Source: Alphaproteobacteria bacterium (lineage in GTDB: Bacteria > Pseudomonadota > Alphaproteobacteria > Rhizobiales > Aestuariivirgaceae). Taken from it: a stretch of DNA of 7,614 bases. Position 1 is the stretch's first letter; each line of letters starts with the position of its first letter. The stretch lies in NCBI GenBank assembly GCA_026400595.1, contig JAPLOT010000375.1, positions 1 through 7,614 on the forward strand, in the 5' to 3' direction. Shown one piece after another: positions 1 through 4,682 of this stretch. The notes beneath the pieces were generated by a model. That model made no database searches. It was not told the DNA's origin and was given only the letters and a program-made list of their open reading frames with translations. The translations under genes were made by a program, and so were the position numbers.

Positions 1-67
1 AGATGCGGAAGCGGGTCTGCGGTTCCCAGATGGCGGCCATCTCGGGGCGGGTATAGCGGGGGATCAT
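1..67 (-). CDS. purB: Adenylosuccinate lyase, N-terminal fragment (cut by window edge)
   Basis: Only the first 22 codons are inside the window. They read MIPRYTRPEMAAIWEPQTRF followed by RI, which I recognise as the start of alphaproteobacterial PurB (related proteins begin MIPRYSRPEM and continue with a W-x-x-x-T/x-F/R-F-R-I pattern). PurB belongs to the fumarase/aspartase superfamily and acts in the cytosol. It cleaves fumarate from SAICAR to give AICAR, and from adenylosuccinate to give AMP. The start is ATG at 67-65, preceded by a GAAAGG-type ribosome binding site about 7 nt upstream. The 65-nt gap after the upstream secreted-protein gene (68-132) holds only a weak 5-bp inverted repeat (95-99/104-108) and no convincing terminator or promoter, so read-through from the upstream group is possible. 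None of the catalytic region is visible; identity rests on the N-terminal signature alone. Confidence 0.85.
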   Translation of the reverse strand, partial: MIPRYTRPEMAAIWEPQTRFRI

Positions 68-132
68 GGCGGACCTTTCGTCGTCTCGGGCGCCGGATTA
101 ACAAATCCCTTGGCCGGGTGCGAGTCCCGAAG

Positions 133-858
133 TCAGTTTTCCCAGTTCGGCAGCGTGAAGGGAACCGCGATGATGCGCCGGTTCTCGCCTTCGAAGCCGC
201 GGCTGTAGACGCCGACCAGCGCCACCTGATGGCCCGGATTGCCAAAGCCGGAAGGCGTGTAGATGGCTTCGATGTCGTAGCGCAGCGGGCAGAGGCGCGA
301 CTTGGGAATGCTCTCGTCGCGGGCGATGGTGACCGATTTTCCCGTGGTCAGCACCTTGAGCATCAGCTCCATGCCGTATGGCTTGAAGTCCGGGTCCGTG
401 CAGTCGTCAGGCGCCGGGAGTTCGACATTCGACACGCTGAGCTCATAGGGCGGCTCCATCGTGTTGTGGAAGATGCCGAAGCGCACGCGTGTCCGATCCG
501 GCACCGCCTCGGTGAAGGGATTGGCCAGCAGCAGGTCGGCGGGTTCGGTGATGGCAAGCCGCTCGATCACGGGCTGGGCCTTGGCCATGGCCTGGCGCCG
601 GGCCTCCGGCAGCCGCTGTTCCTCATCCTCGACGAGGATGCGGACCGGCGTGCCCTTCACCCAGTCATTGGCGGCAAGATCGAGCACGAAGACATCCCAG
701 TACGGGAAGCCCGAACCGTCCTGGACGCCGAACTGCTCGAAAGCGAAGTACTTGCCATCCGCCGAGTAGCCGAGCGCGCGGGACTGGGCCCCGTCGGCGG
801 CTAGTCCGGGCGCCGCGCCAAGGACAAGCGCCAAAACCAGGATCATCAGCCGCAGCAT
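133..858 (-). CDS. Secreted DUF2259-like protein of unknown function
   Basis: A 241-residue protein with an N-terminal signal peptide: hydrophobic residues 4-19 (LMILVLALVLGAAPGL) and a likely cleavage site after the GLA/GLAA at 18-21, so it should be exported to the periplasm. The mature part has a YSADGKYFAFEQFGVQDGSG block (31-50), then FPYWDVFVLDL (51-61), resembling the DUF2259 'predicted secreted protein' family as I recall it. That family has no established function. The 'S-x-DGKYFAFE' and 'VFVLDL' strings look like a TolB/WD-type beta-propeller blade, but one repeat does not make a propeller. Cys153 and Cys190 could form a disulfide. The start is ATG at 858-856, because it directly precedes the signal peptide and lies 1 nt after the stop of the upstream RAM gene. 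A longer reading to 945 would overlap that gene and bury the signal peptide. There is no strong Shine-Dalgarno, so translation probably depends on coupling. Family call from memory. Confidence 0.75.
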   Translation of the reverse strand: MLRLMILVLALVLGAAPGLAADGAQSRALGYSADGKYFAFEQFGVQDGSGFPYWDVFVLDLAANDWVKGTPVRILVEDEEQRLPEARRQAMAKAQPVIERLAITEPADLLLANPFTEAVPDRTRVRFGIFHNTMEPPYELSVSNVELPAPDDCTDPDFKPYGMELMLKVLTTGKSVTIARDESIPKSRLCPLRYDIEAIYTPSGFGNPGHQVALVGVYSRGFEGENRRIIAVPFTLPNWEN

Positions 859-859
859 C

Positions 860-1096
860 TCAGAAGGCCCGGAAGGTGATGATCGTGTAGGTGTCGCGGA
901 TGCCGGGGATCTTCTGGATCTTCTCGGCAACGAAGTGTCCGACATCGTCCTTCTCGTCGAGATAGAGCTTCACCAGAAGGTCATAGCCGCCGGCCGTGGA
1001 GTAGATCTCGGATGCGATCTCGGCGTCGGCAATGGCGGTGGCCACCTGGTAGGACTTGCCGAGCTCGCATTTGATCTGGACGAAGAAGGCGCGCAT
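860..1096 (-). CDS. Stand-alone Lrp/AsnC ligand-binding (RAM) domain protein
   Basis: A 78-residue protein consisting only of the C-terminal ligand-binding/oligomerisation domain of the Lrp/AsnC family (Pfam AsnC_trans_reg). Residues 1-9 form the first beta strand (MRAFFVQIK). An alpha helix follows (about 14-26). AGGYDLLVKLYLD (35-47) is the central strand pair carrying the family's G-x-[YF]-D-L/Y motif. VGHFVAEKIQKIPGI (52-66) is the second helix, and RDTYTIITF (67-75) the last strand. Full-length Lrp proteins are about 150-165 residues with an N-terminal helix-turn-helix; none is present here, and the upstream sequence is the coding region of another gene. Stand-alone RAM proteins are known; they form ring-like oligomers and bind amino acids without binding DNA themselves. 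It lies 12 nt after the second binding-protein gene and 1 nt before the secreted protein, so it is probably co-transcribed with both. The start is ATG 1096 with a GGAG 6 nt upstream; the in-frame GTG at 1108 lacks such spacing. Confidence 0.9.
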   Translation of the reverse strand: MRAFFVQIKCELGKSYQVATAIADAEIASEIYSTAGGYDLLVKLYLDEKDDVGHFVAEKIQKIPGIRDTYTIITFRAF

Positions 1097-1102
1097 GGGA
1101 GG

Positions 1103-1106
1103 CTCC
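1103..1106 (-). promoter_or_regulatory. Ribosome binding site deciding the RAM gene start
   Basis: GGAG on the minus strand, 6 nt before ATG 1096-1094. It lies just past the TGA (1111-1109) of the upstream binding-protein gene, so a terminating ribosome would cover it. It supports the 78-residue start over the in-frame GTG at 1108-1106, which overlaps this site. Confidence 0.6.
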
Positions 1107-1108
1107 AC

Positions 1109-2251
1109 TCAGGGGGTTGCGACAAGTGCGGGTGGTTCGAGCGTGCGGGGATCGACCTCGGCATAGCGCCCCTTGGACCAGCGGAACCAGGCGAAGAGGG
1201 GGTCGCGCAGATCGCCTTTGGCGTCAAAACTCATCGGCCCGACGACGGTCTGCACCCGGTTGCCTGCGCGCAGCCACTCCGCAATCCGTGTGCCATCCTT
1301 GCTGGCGGTCGCCTCCGCCGCCTGGACCCAGGCCTGGATGGCGGCATAGGCGTAGAGCGTATGGCCCTCGGGCGCGTCACCGCTCTCATCGAAGCGCGAG
1401 ACGACCGTGCGTGCGCTTTCGAGCCGCTGCGGATCGAGAAGGAAGGTCACCAGCGTGCCTTCCGCCGCGTCGCCCGCAATGCGCCAGTAGTCCTCCGTCA
1501 GCAGCGCATCGCCGCCCATCAGTTGCGCGGCCGATCCCATGCCGCGCAGGGCCTTGGCGATGGCTGCGCCCTCCACATAGCTTCCGGCAAGATAGACGAG
1601 CTCGGCCCCGGCCTCGGTCACGCTCAGCGCCACGTCGGCGTAATCCTCGGCGCCCGGCTTGAAAGTGGTGTCCAGCACGGGCCGCAGATTGGCAGCCGCA
1701 AGGCCTTCGCGAAGCTTCGTCACCAGCGCCGCGCTCGCCGGGGACTGATCGCTCAGGATCGCGATCCTGGCCTTGGGAAACTTCTCGGCGATGAGCCGCG
1801 CCGCGGCGGAGCCCTGGGCCTCGTCTCTTGGTGTTGCCCGGATGACGTTCCAGCCACCGTCGTCGGTGAATCGGGGATGCGACGAGGCCGGACTGATCTG
1901 TACGATTCCCGCCTTTTCGTAGACCTTGGAGGCCGGGATGGAAGCCCCCGAACAATAATGGCCCGCCACGAAGGTGACGCCGGCCGTCACGAGTTCGGTG
2001 GCCACCTCCACGGCCTTGCGCGGGTCGCATCCGTCATCCAACGCCTTGAGCGCCAGGCGTTCGCCGCGCAGGCCTCCGGTGGCGTTGTAGTCGTCGATCG
2101 CCTGTTGCGCGCCCCGGCGGATCTGGTCTCCGAGCACGGCGTTGGGACCGGAGAAGGGTCCCGCCGTGCCGACGAGGATCTCGGCCAGAGCAGGTGGTCC
2201 GGCAAGGACGAGGGCAAAGCCTGCGACGGTGAAGAGGGATTTGATCCGCAT
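1109..2251 (-). CDS. Divergent LivJ-type periplasmic amino acid binding protein (second paralogue)
   Basis: A 380-residue type I periplasmic binding protein (Peripla_BP_6/LivJ family). The signal peptide is residues 1-23 with a basic start (MRIK), a hydrophobic core and a PALA|E cleavage site. The family order is present: ILVGTAGPFSG (25-35), DDGCDP (72-77), GHYCSGASIPAS (97-108), ISPASS (119-124), GGDALLTEDYW (246-256), YAYAAIQAW (300-308). Cys75 and Cys100 are 25 apart, matching the LivJ disulfide. Aligning by hand to LivJ, backbone-binding positions are kept (Ser101, Ala122, Ser124, Asp248), but aromatic side-chain-pocket positions become Leu40, Ala172 and Ser224. This predicts a changed ligand. 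It is roughly half identical to the neighbouring binding protein and shares an exact 20-nt match with it (1341-1360 versus 2579-2598), so the two arose by duplication. The C-terminus carries a short extra tail rich in Pro/Ala. It has no permease or ATPase of its own and probably feeds the adjacent LivHMGF. Ribosome binding site weak (GGAC region). Confidence 0.9.
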   Translation of the reverse strand: MRIKSLFTVAGFALVLAGPPALAEILVGTAGPFSGPNAVLGDQIRRGAQQAIDDYNATGGLRGERLALKALDDGCDPRKAVEVATELVTAGVTFVAGHYCSGASIPASKVYEKAGIVQISPASSHPRFTDDGGWNVIRATPRDEAQGSAAARLIAEKFPKARIAILSDQSPASAALVTKLREGLAAANLRPVLDTTFKPGAEDYADVALSVTEAGAELVYLAGSYVEGAAIAKALRGMGSAAQLMGGDALLTEDYWRIAGDAAEGTLVTFLLDPQRLESARTVVSRFDESGDAPEGHTLYAYAAIQAWVQAAEATASKDGTRIAEWLRAGNRVQTVVGPMSFDAKGDLRDPLFAWFRWSKGRYAEVDPRTLEPPALVATP

Positions 2252-2293
2252 CTTGGTCCGGTTCTGTGGTTGGCGGCACTATCGGTCGTCGCG

Positions 2294-2310
2294 CGGGTTT
2301 TCGCAACCCG
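2294..2310 (-). other. Second small hairpin between the two binding-protein genes
   Basis: A perfect 6-bp inverted repeat (CGGGTT 2294-2299, AACCCG 2305-2310, 5-nt loop) lying 15 nt downstream, in the minus-strand sense, of the larger terminator-like hairpin. No U-run follows it. The GCGCGGGT at 2291-2298 repeats one arm of the larger hairpin, so the two structures can compete for pairing. Function unknown. Confidence 0.4.
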
Positions 2311-2317
2311 ATGGCCA

Positions 2318-2351
2318 GACGAAGAGACCCGCGCAATTGCTTGCGCGGGTC
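2318..2351 (-). terminator. Terminator-like hairpin after the livJ-type gene
   Basis: A perfect 11-bp inverted repeat (arms 2326-2336 and 2341-2351) with a GCAA tetraloop (GNRA class) in the minus-strand transcript. The stem contains 8 G:C pairs. It starts 25 nt after the TAA of the first binding protein and is followed by TCTTCGTC, a short, interrupted U-rich tract. This fits an intrinsic terminator of moderate strength, or a 3' stabilising hairpin that protects the abundant binding-protein mRNA from exonucleases. Because the U-tract is imperfect, some read-through into the second binding protein is likely. No promoter for the downstream gene could be identified with confidence in 2252-2317. 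Confidence 0.7.
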
Positions 2352-2376
2352 CCGATCATTCGAAATCCCAGGCCGC

Positions 2377-3492
2377 TTAGTTCAGCGACGGGTCTTCCGT
2401 GTACTTGCCGTTCGAGAACTTGTACCAGACGTACTTGGCGTTCTTGATGTCGCCCTTTTCGTTCAGGCTGATCTCGCCGAGGACGGTCTTGACCGGGTTG
2501 CCGGCGCGGAGCCATTCGGCGATCTTCTTGCCGTCGGTGCCGCCGGTGGCGGCTGCCGCCTGGGCCCAGGCCTGGATCGCGGCATAGGCGTAGAGCGTGT
2601 AGCCTTCCGGATCATATCCACCGGCCTTCATCTTCTCGACGACTTCCTTGGCTTCCGGGAAGTTGCGCGGCTCCGGCGCGAAGGTGAAGATCATGCCTTC
2701 ACCGGCGGGGCCGGCAATGGTCCAGAACTCCTCGGTGTTGAAGGCGTCGCCCGACACCATCTGGGCGCCCAGACCCTGCTCACGCATCTGGCGCAGGATA
2801 AGCGCGCCTTCCGTGTGATAGCCGCCGACGTAGACCACGTCGATGCCGGCGTCCTTCATCTTGGAGACGAGGGCGGTGTAGTCCTTTTCGCCGGCGGTGT
2901 AGGACTCGTTCATCGCTTCGGTCATGCCAGCCGCGTTGAGCGCCTTGCGGGTCTCGTCGGCCAGGCCCTTTCCATAGGGCGACTTGTCGTCGATGATGGC
3001 CACCTTCTTGCCGGCATAGTTCTTGGCAATGAAGTTGCCCGCAACGATGCCCTGGGCGTCGTCACGGCCGCAGACGCGGTGGGTGTTCCACTGGCCGGAC
3101 TCGGTGAAAGCCGGGTTGGTGGAGGCGGGCGTGATCTGGACGATGCCTTCCTCGGCATAGATCTGCGAGGCCGGGATCGAAGAGCCCGAGCAGAAGTGGC
3201 CGGCCATGAACTTGATGCCCTTGCCGACCATGTCGTTGGCAACGTTGACGGCCTGCTTCGGATCGCAGGCGTCGTCGCCGATTTCAAGCTTGATCTGCTC
3301 GCCGTTGACACCGCCGGCGGCGTTGATGTCGGCGACAACCTGCTCGGCGCCCTTCTTCAGCTGCTCGCCGAAGGCGGCGTACTGGCCGGTCATCGGGCCG
3401 GCAACACCGATGGTGATGTCGGCAAGAGCCGAGGTGGCCGACAGCATCGCGGCAAAGCCGACCGCAACGCCGGTCATCAGAAATTTCTTCAT
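2377..3492 (-). CDS. livJ: LivJ-type periplasmic branched-chain amino acid binding protein
   Basis: A 371-residue type I periplasmic binding protein, the ligand-capturing part of the Liv/HAAT transporter. The signal peptide is residues 1-24 (MKK start, hydrophobic GVAVGFAAML, cleavage at SALA|D). The mature protein begins DITIGVAGPMTG. Cys76 and Cys101, 25 residues apart, match the conserved LivJ disulfide. Pocket positions aligned by hand to E. coli LivJ are kept: Phe41 (Tyr in LivJ), Ser102, Ala123, Thr125, Tyr173, Tyr225, Asp249 (Glu in LivJ). Leucine/isoleucine/valine or related amino acids are therefore the likely ligands, though rhizobial relatives can be broad in specificity. An in-frame extension to 3543 exists but lacks a signal at its start. 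ATG 3492 is chosen because the signal peptide begins there and AAGGGAG sits 7 nt upstream. It lies 117 nt after the transporter genes, an arrangement allowing separate, higher expression. The name livJ is by family; the exact ligand is not proven. Confidence 0.93.
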   Translation of the reverse strand: MKKFLMTGVAVGFAAMLSATSALADITIGVAGPMTGQYAAFGEQLKKGAEQVVADINAAGGVNGEQIKLEIGDDACDPKQAVNVANDMVGKGIKFMAGHFCSGSSIPASQIYAEEGIVQITPASTNPAFTESGQWNTHRVCGRDDAQGIVAGNFIAKNYAGKKVAIIDDKSPYGKGLADETRKALNAAGMTEAMNESYTAGEKDYTALVSKMKDAGIDVVYVGGYHTEGALILRQMREQGLGAQMVSGDAFNTEEFWTIAGPAGEGMIFTFAPEPRNFPEAKEVVEKMKAGGYDPEGYTLYAYAAIQAWAQAAAATGGTDGKKIAEWLRAGNPVKTVLGEISLNEKGDIKNAKYVWYKFSNGKYTEDPSLN

Positions 3493-3499
3493 ACTTAGT

Positions 3500-3506
3500 C
3501 TCCCTT
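3500..3506 (-). promoter_or_regulatory. Strong ribosome binding site of the livJ-type gene
   Basis: AAGGGAG on the minus strand, 7 nt before ATG 3492-3490. It is one of the best Shine-Dalgarno matches in the window, fits the high protein level needed for a periplasmic binding protein, and fixes the start at 3492 rather than the upstream in-frame codon at 3543. Confidence 0.7.
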
Positions 3507-3515
3507 GGATTTTTG

Positions 3516-3590
3516 GACCTTCAGGTCTTTCGGGGTGACGCACCCCTTGGGCTACTTTCTAGGCCCAAAGGCATGCGATTGGGAAGGGCC
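3516..3590 (-). promoter_or_regulatory. Structured leader / intercistronic region ahead of the livJ-type gene
   Basis: In the 117-nt gap between the small membrane protein and the binding protein, the minus-strand transcript can form consecutive hairpins: a 6-bp stem 3547-3552/3563-3568 with a 10-nt loop, a perfect 6-bp stem 3532-3537/3541-3546 (GGGGTG/CACCCC, 3-nt loop) abutting the first directly, and a 4-bp stem 3516-3519/3524-3527 just before the ribosome binding site. The arm at 3562-3566 (GGCCC on the plus strand) can instead pair with GGGCC at 3586-3590, giving an alternative fold. This could be a leader regulating binding-protein expression, an mRNA processing/stability element, or a weak terminator for the upstream operon. 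No clear -35/-10 pair was seen. Pairing is directly visible; the role is inferred. Confidence 0.4.
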
Positions 3591-3609
3591 TTGAAAACCT
3601 TTCCTAATT

Positions 3610-3957
3610 TTAACCGGCTGCCCGGTTGCGCCAGGACAATGGCCCTGATCTCTCATAGAGCCAGGGGTATTGGCTCACCATCTGCCGGACCCGGGTGAGG
3701 CGGTAACCGAGCAGGGCGCCCGTGACCAGGACCAGCGTGTCGGTGATGAAGTAATGAAGGGACAGCAGCACGCCATCGAACAGCGCATAGTGAAAGAAGC
3801 GCAGGGCAAGGCCCATGGGGATCATGTAGGCAACGGCCATCCAGATCGGCCGCCATTTGCTGGCCAGGCCGCGGCCGGCCAGGAAGGCGGCGCCGCCGCC
3901 GATGATGACAGTCATGATCAGGAATATCCACGGGCTGTCTTCGACGAACAGGGACAT
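3610..3957 (-). CDS. Small three-helix inner-membrane protein of the liv operon (DUF6867-like)
   Basis: A 115-residue membrane protein with three likely transmembrane helices: about residues 10-28 (WIFLIMTVIIGGGAAFLAG), 37-54 (around PIWMAVAYMIPMGLAL) and 66-85 (around SLHYFITDTLVLVTGALLGY). They are joined by a short basic loop (K34-W-R) and a His/Phe/Tyr-rich loop (RFFHYALFDG, 53-62). The C-terminus is a cytosolic-looking basic/aromatic tail (RLTRVRQMVSQYPWLYERSG, 86-105). I recall a family of this kind (DUF6867) found next to liv genes in Hyphomicrobiales; it has no known function and is not part of the classical LivJHMGF set. The gene starts 2 nt after the livF stop, with AGGGGAG about 9 nt before the ATG, so it is made together with the transporter. 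It could be an accessory or assembly subunit of the LivHM channel or a regulator of it; nothing in the sequence decides. Family name moderately sure, membrane topology more so. Confidence 0.8.
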   Translation of the reverse strand: MSLFVEDSPWIFLIMTVIIGGGAAFLAGRGLASKWRPIWMAVAYMIPMGLALRFFHYALFDGVLLSLHYFITDTLVLVTGALLGYRLTRVRQMVSQYPWLYERSGPLSWRNRAAG

Positions 3958-3959
3958 GG

Positions 3960-4682
3960 CTAGTGGCTCCCCTCGAGATAGGCGGCCCGGATTTCCGGCT
4001 TGCTCAGCAGTTCCTTGCCGGTGCCGGACATGGTGATGTTGCCGTTGACCATGACATAGGCCTGGTGGGCCAGTTTCAGGGCATGGAAGGCATTCTGTTC
4101 GACGAGGAAGACGGTGAGTCCTTCCTGCTCGTTGAGCTCCTTGATGGCGGCGAAGATCTGCTTGACGATCAGAGGGGCAAGTCCCAGCGATGGCTCGTCC
4201 AGCAGAAGCAGGCGGGGGCGGGACATCAGGGCCCGGGCAATCGCCAGCATCTGCTGTTCGCCGCCCGACAGCGTGCCGCCGCGCTGGCCCTGGCGCTTTT
4301 CCAGGATGGGGAACATGCGGAAGGCGCGGGCAAGGTCCTCTTCGAAATGAGCCGGATCGGCAATGGTAGCGCCCATCTGCAGGTTCTCAAGCACGCTCAT
4401 GCGCGGGAAGATGCGCCGGCCCTCGGGCGATTGCGAAATGCCGAGCCGGGCGATCTCGTGGGTGGGCATGCCGGTGATGTCGATGTCATCGAAGACAATG
4501 GAGCCGGCACGCGCACGTGGCGTGCCGCAGATGGTCATCATCAGGGTGGACTTGCCGGCGCCATTGGAGCCGATCAGCGTGACGATCTGGCCTTTCTTGA
4601 TGTCGATGTCGACACCCTTGAGTGCCTGGATCTTGCCATAGAAGGTCTGCACCCCGCGGACGGTGAGAAGCGCGTCGCTCAT
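3960..4682 (-). CDS. livF: Branched-chain amino acid ABC transporter ATPase LivF
   Basis: A 240-residue ABC ATPase, the usual LivF length. Walker A is GSNGAGKS (38-45), signature motif LSGGEQQ (138-144), Walker B LLLLDEP (158-164) with catalytic Glu163, then the D-loop SLGLAP. The PEGRRIFPRMSVLENL block (86-101) is the LivF Q-loop region. The switch position normally held by His is Gln196 (FLVEQNAFHAL), which is the normal LivF state rather than a defect, because E. coli LivF has the same EQNA string. With LivG it forms the ATP-hydrolysing heterodimer on the cytosolic face of LivHM. The start ATG overlaps the livG stop as ATGA (4682-4679). Its ribosome binding site GGGAGG lies inside the last livG codons, so translation is coupled. 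Confidence 0.97.
   Translation of the reverse strand: MSDALLTVRGVQTFYGKIQALKGVDIDIKKGQIVTLIGSNGAGKSTLMMTICGTPRARAGSIVFDDIDITGMPTHEIARLGISQSPEGRRIFPRMSVLENLQMGATIADPAHFEEDLARAFRMFPILEKRQGQRGGTLSGGEQQMLAIARALMSRPRLLLLDEPSLGLAPLIVKQIFAAIKELNEQEGLTVFLVEQNAFHALKLAHQAYVMVNGNITMSGTGKELLSKPEIRAAYLEGSH

Noticed and set aside
95..108. Terminator between the secreted-protein gene and purB
   Set aside because: The inverted repeat is only 5 bp, A/T-containing and lacks a following U-run; it is too weak to call.
190..200. Gln in place of the switch histidine of LivF (residue 196, at about 4095-4097) as a dead ATPase
   Set aside because: The EQNA string at this place is normal for LivF proteins, so it is a family trait and not an inactivating change.
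859..945. N-terminal extension of the secreted protein up to 945
   Set aside because: The extra 29 residues are Ser/Arg/Pro-rich, overlap the RAM gene in another frame and would bury the signal peptide, so ATG 858 is preferred.
935..2380. Long plus-strand open frame (481 codons) opposite the second binding protein and RAM gene
   Set aside because: It is antisense to two well-supported genes in GC-rich DNA, where the complementary frame of a real gene often stays open. Its protein is a Gly/Arg/His/Asp-rich mixture with no family motif or plausible start signal.
2266..3498. Long plus-strand open frame (410 codons) opposite the livJ-type gene
   Set aside because: It mirrors the codons of the binding protein on the other strand, has low-complexity V/G/D/L content and no recognisable domain, so it is a shadow of the real gene.
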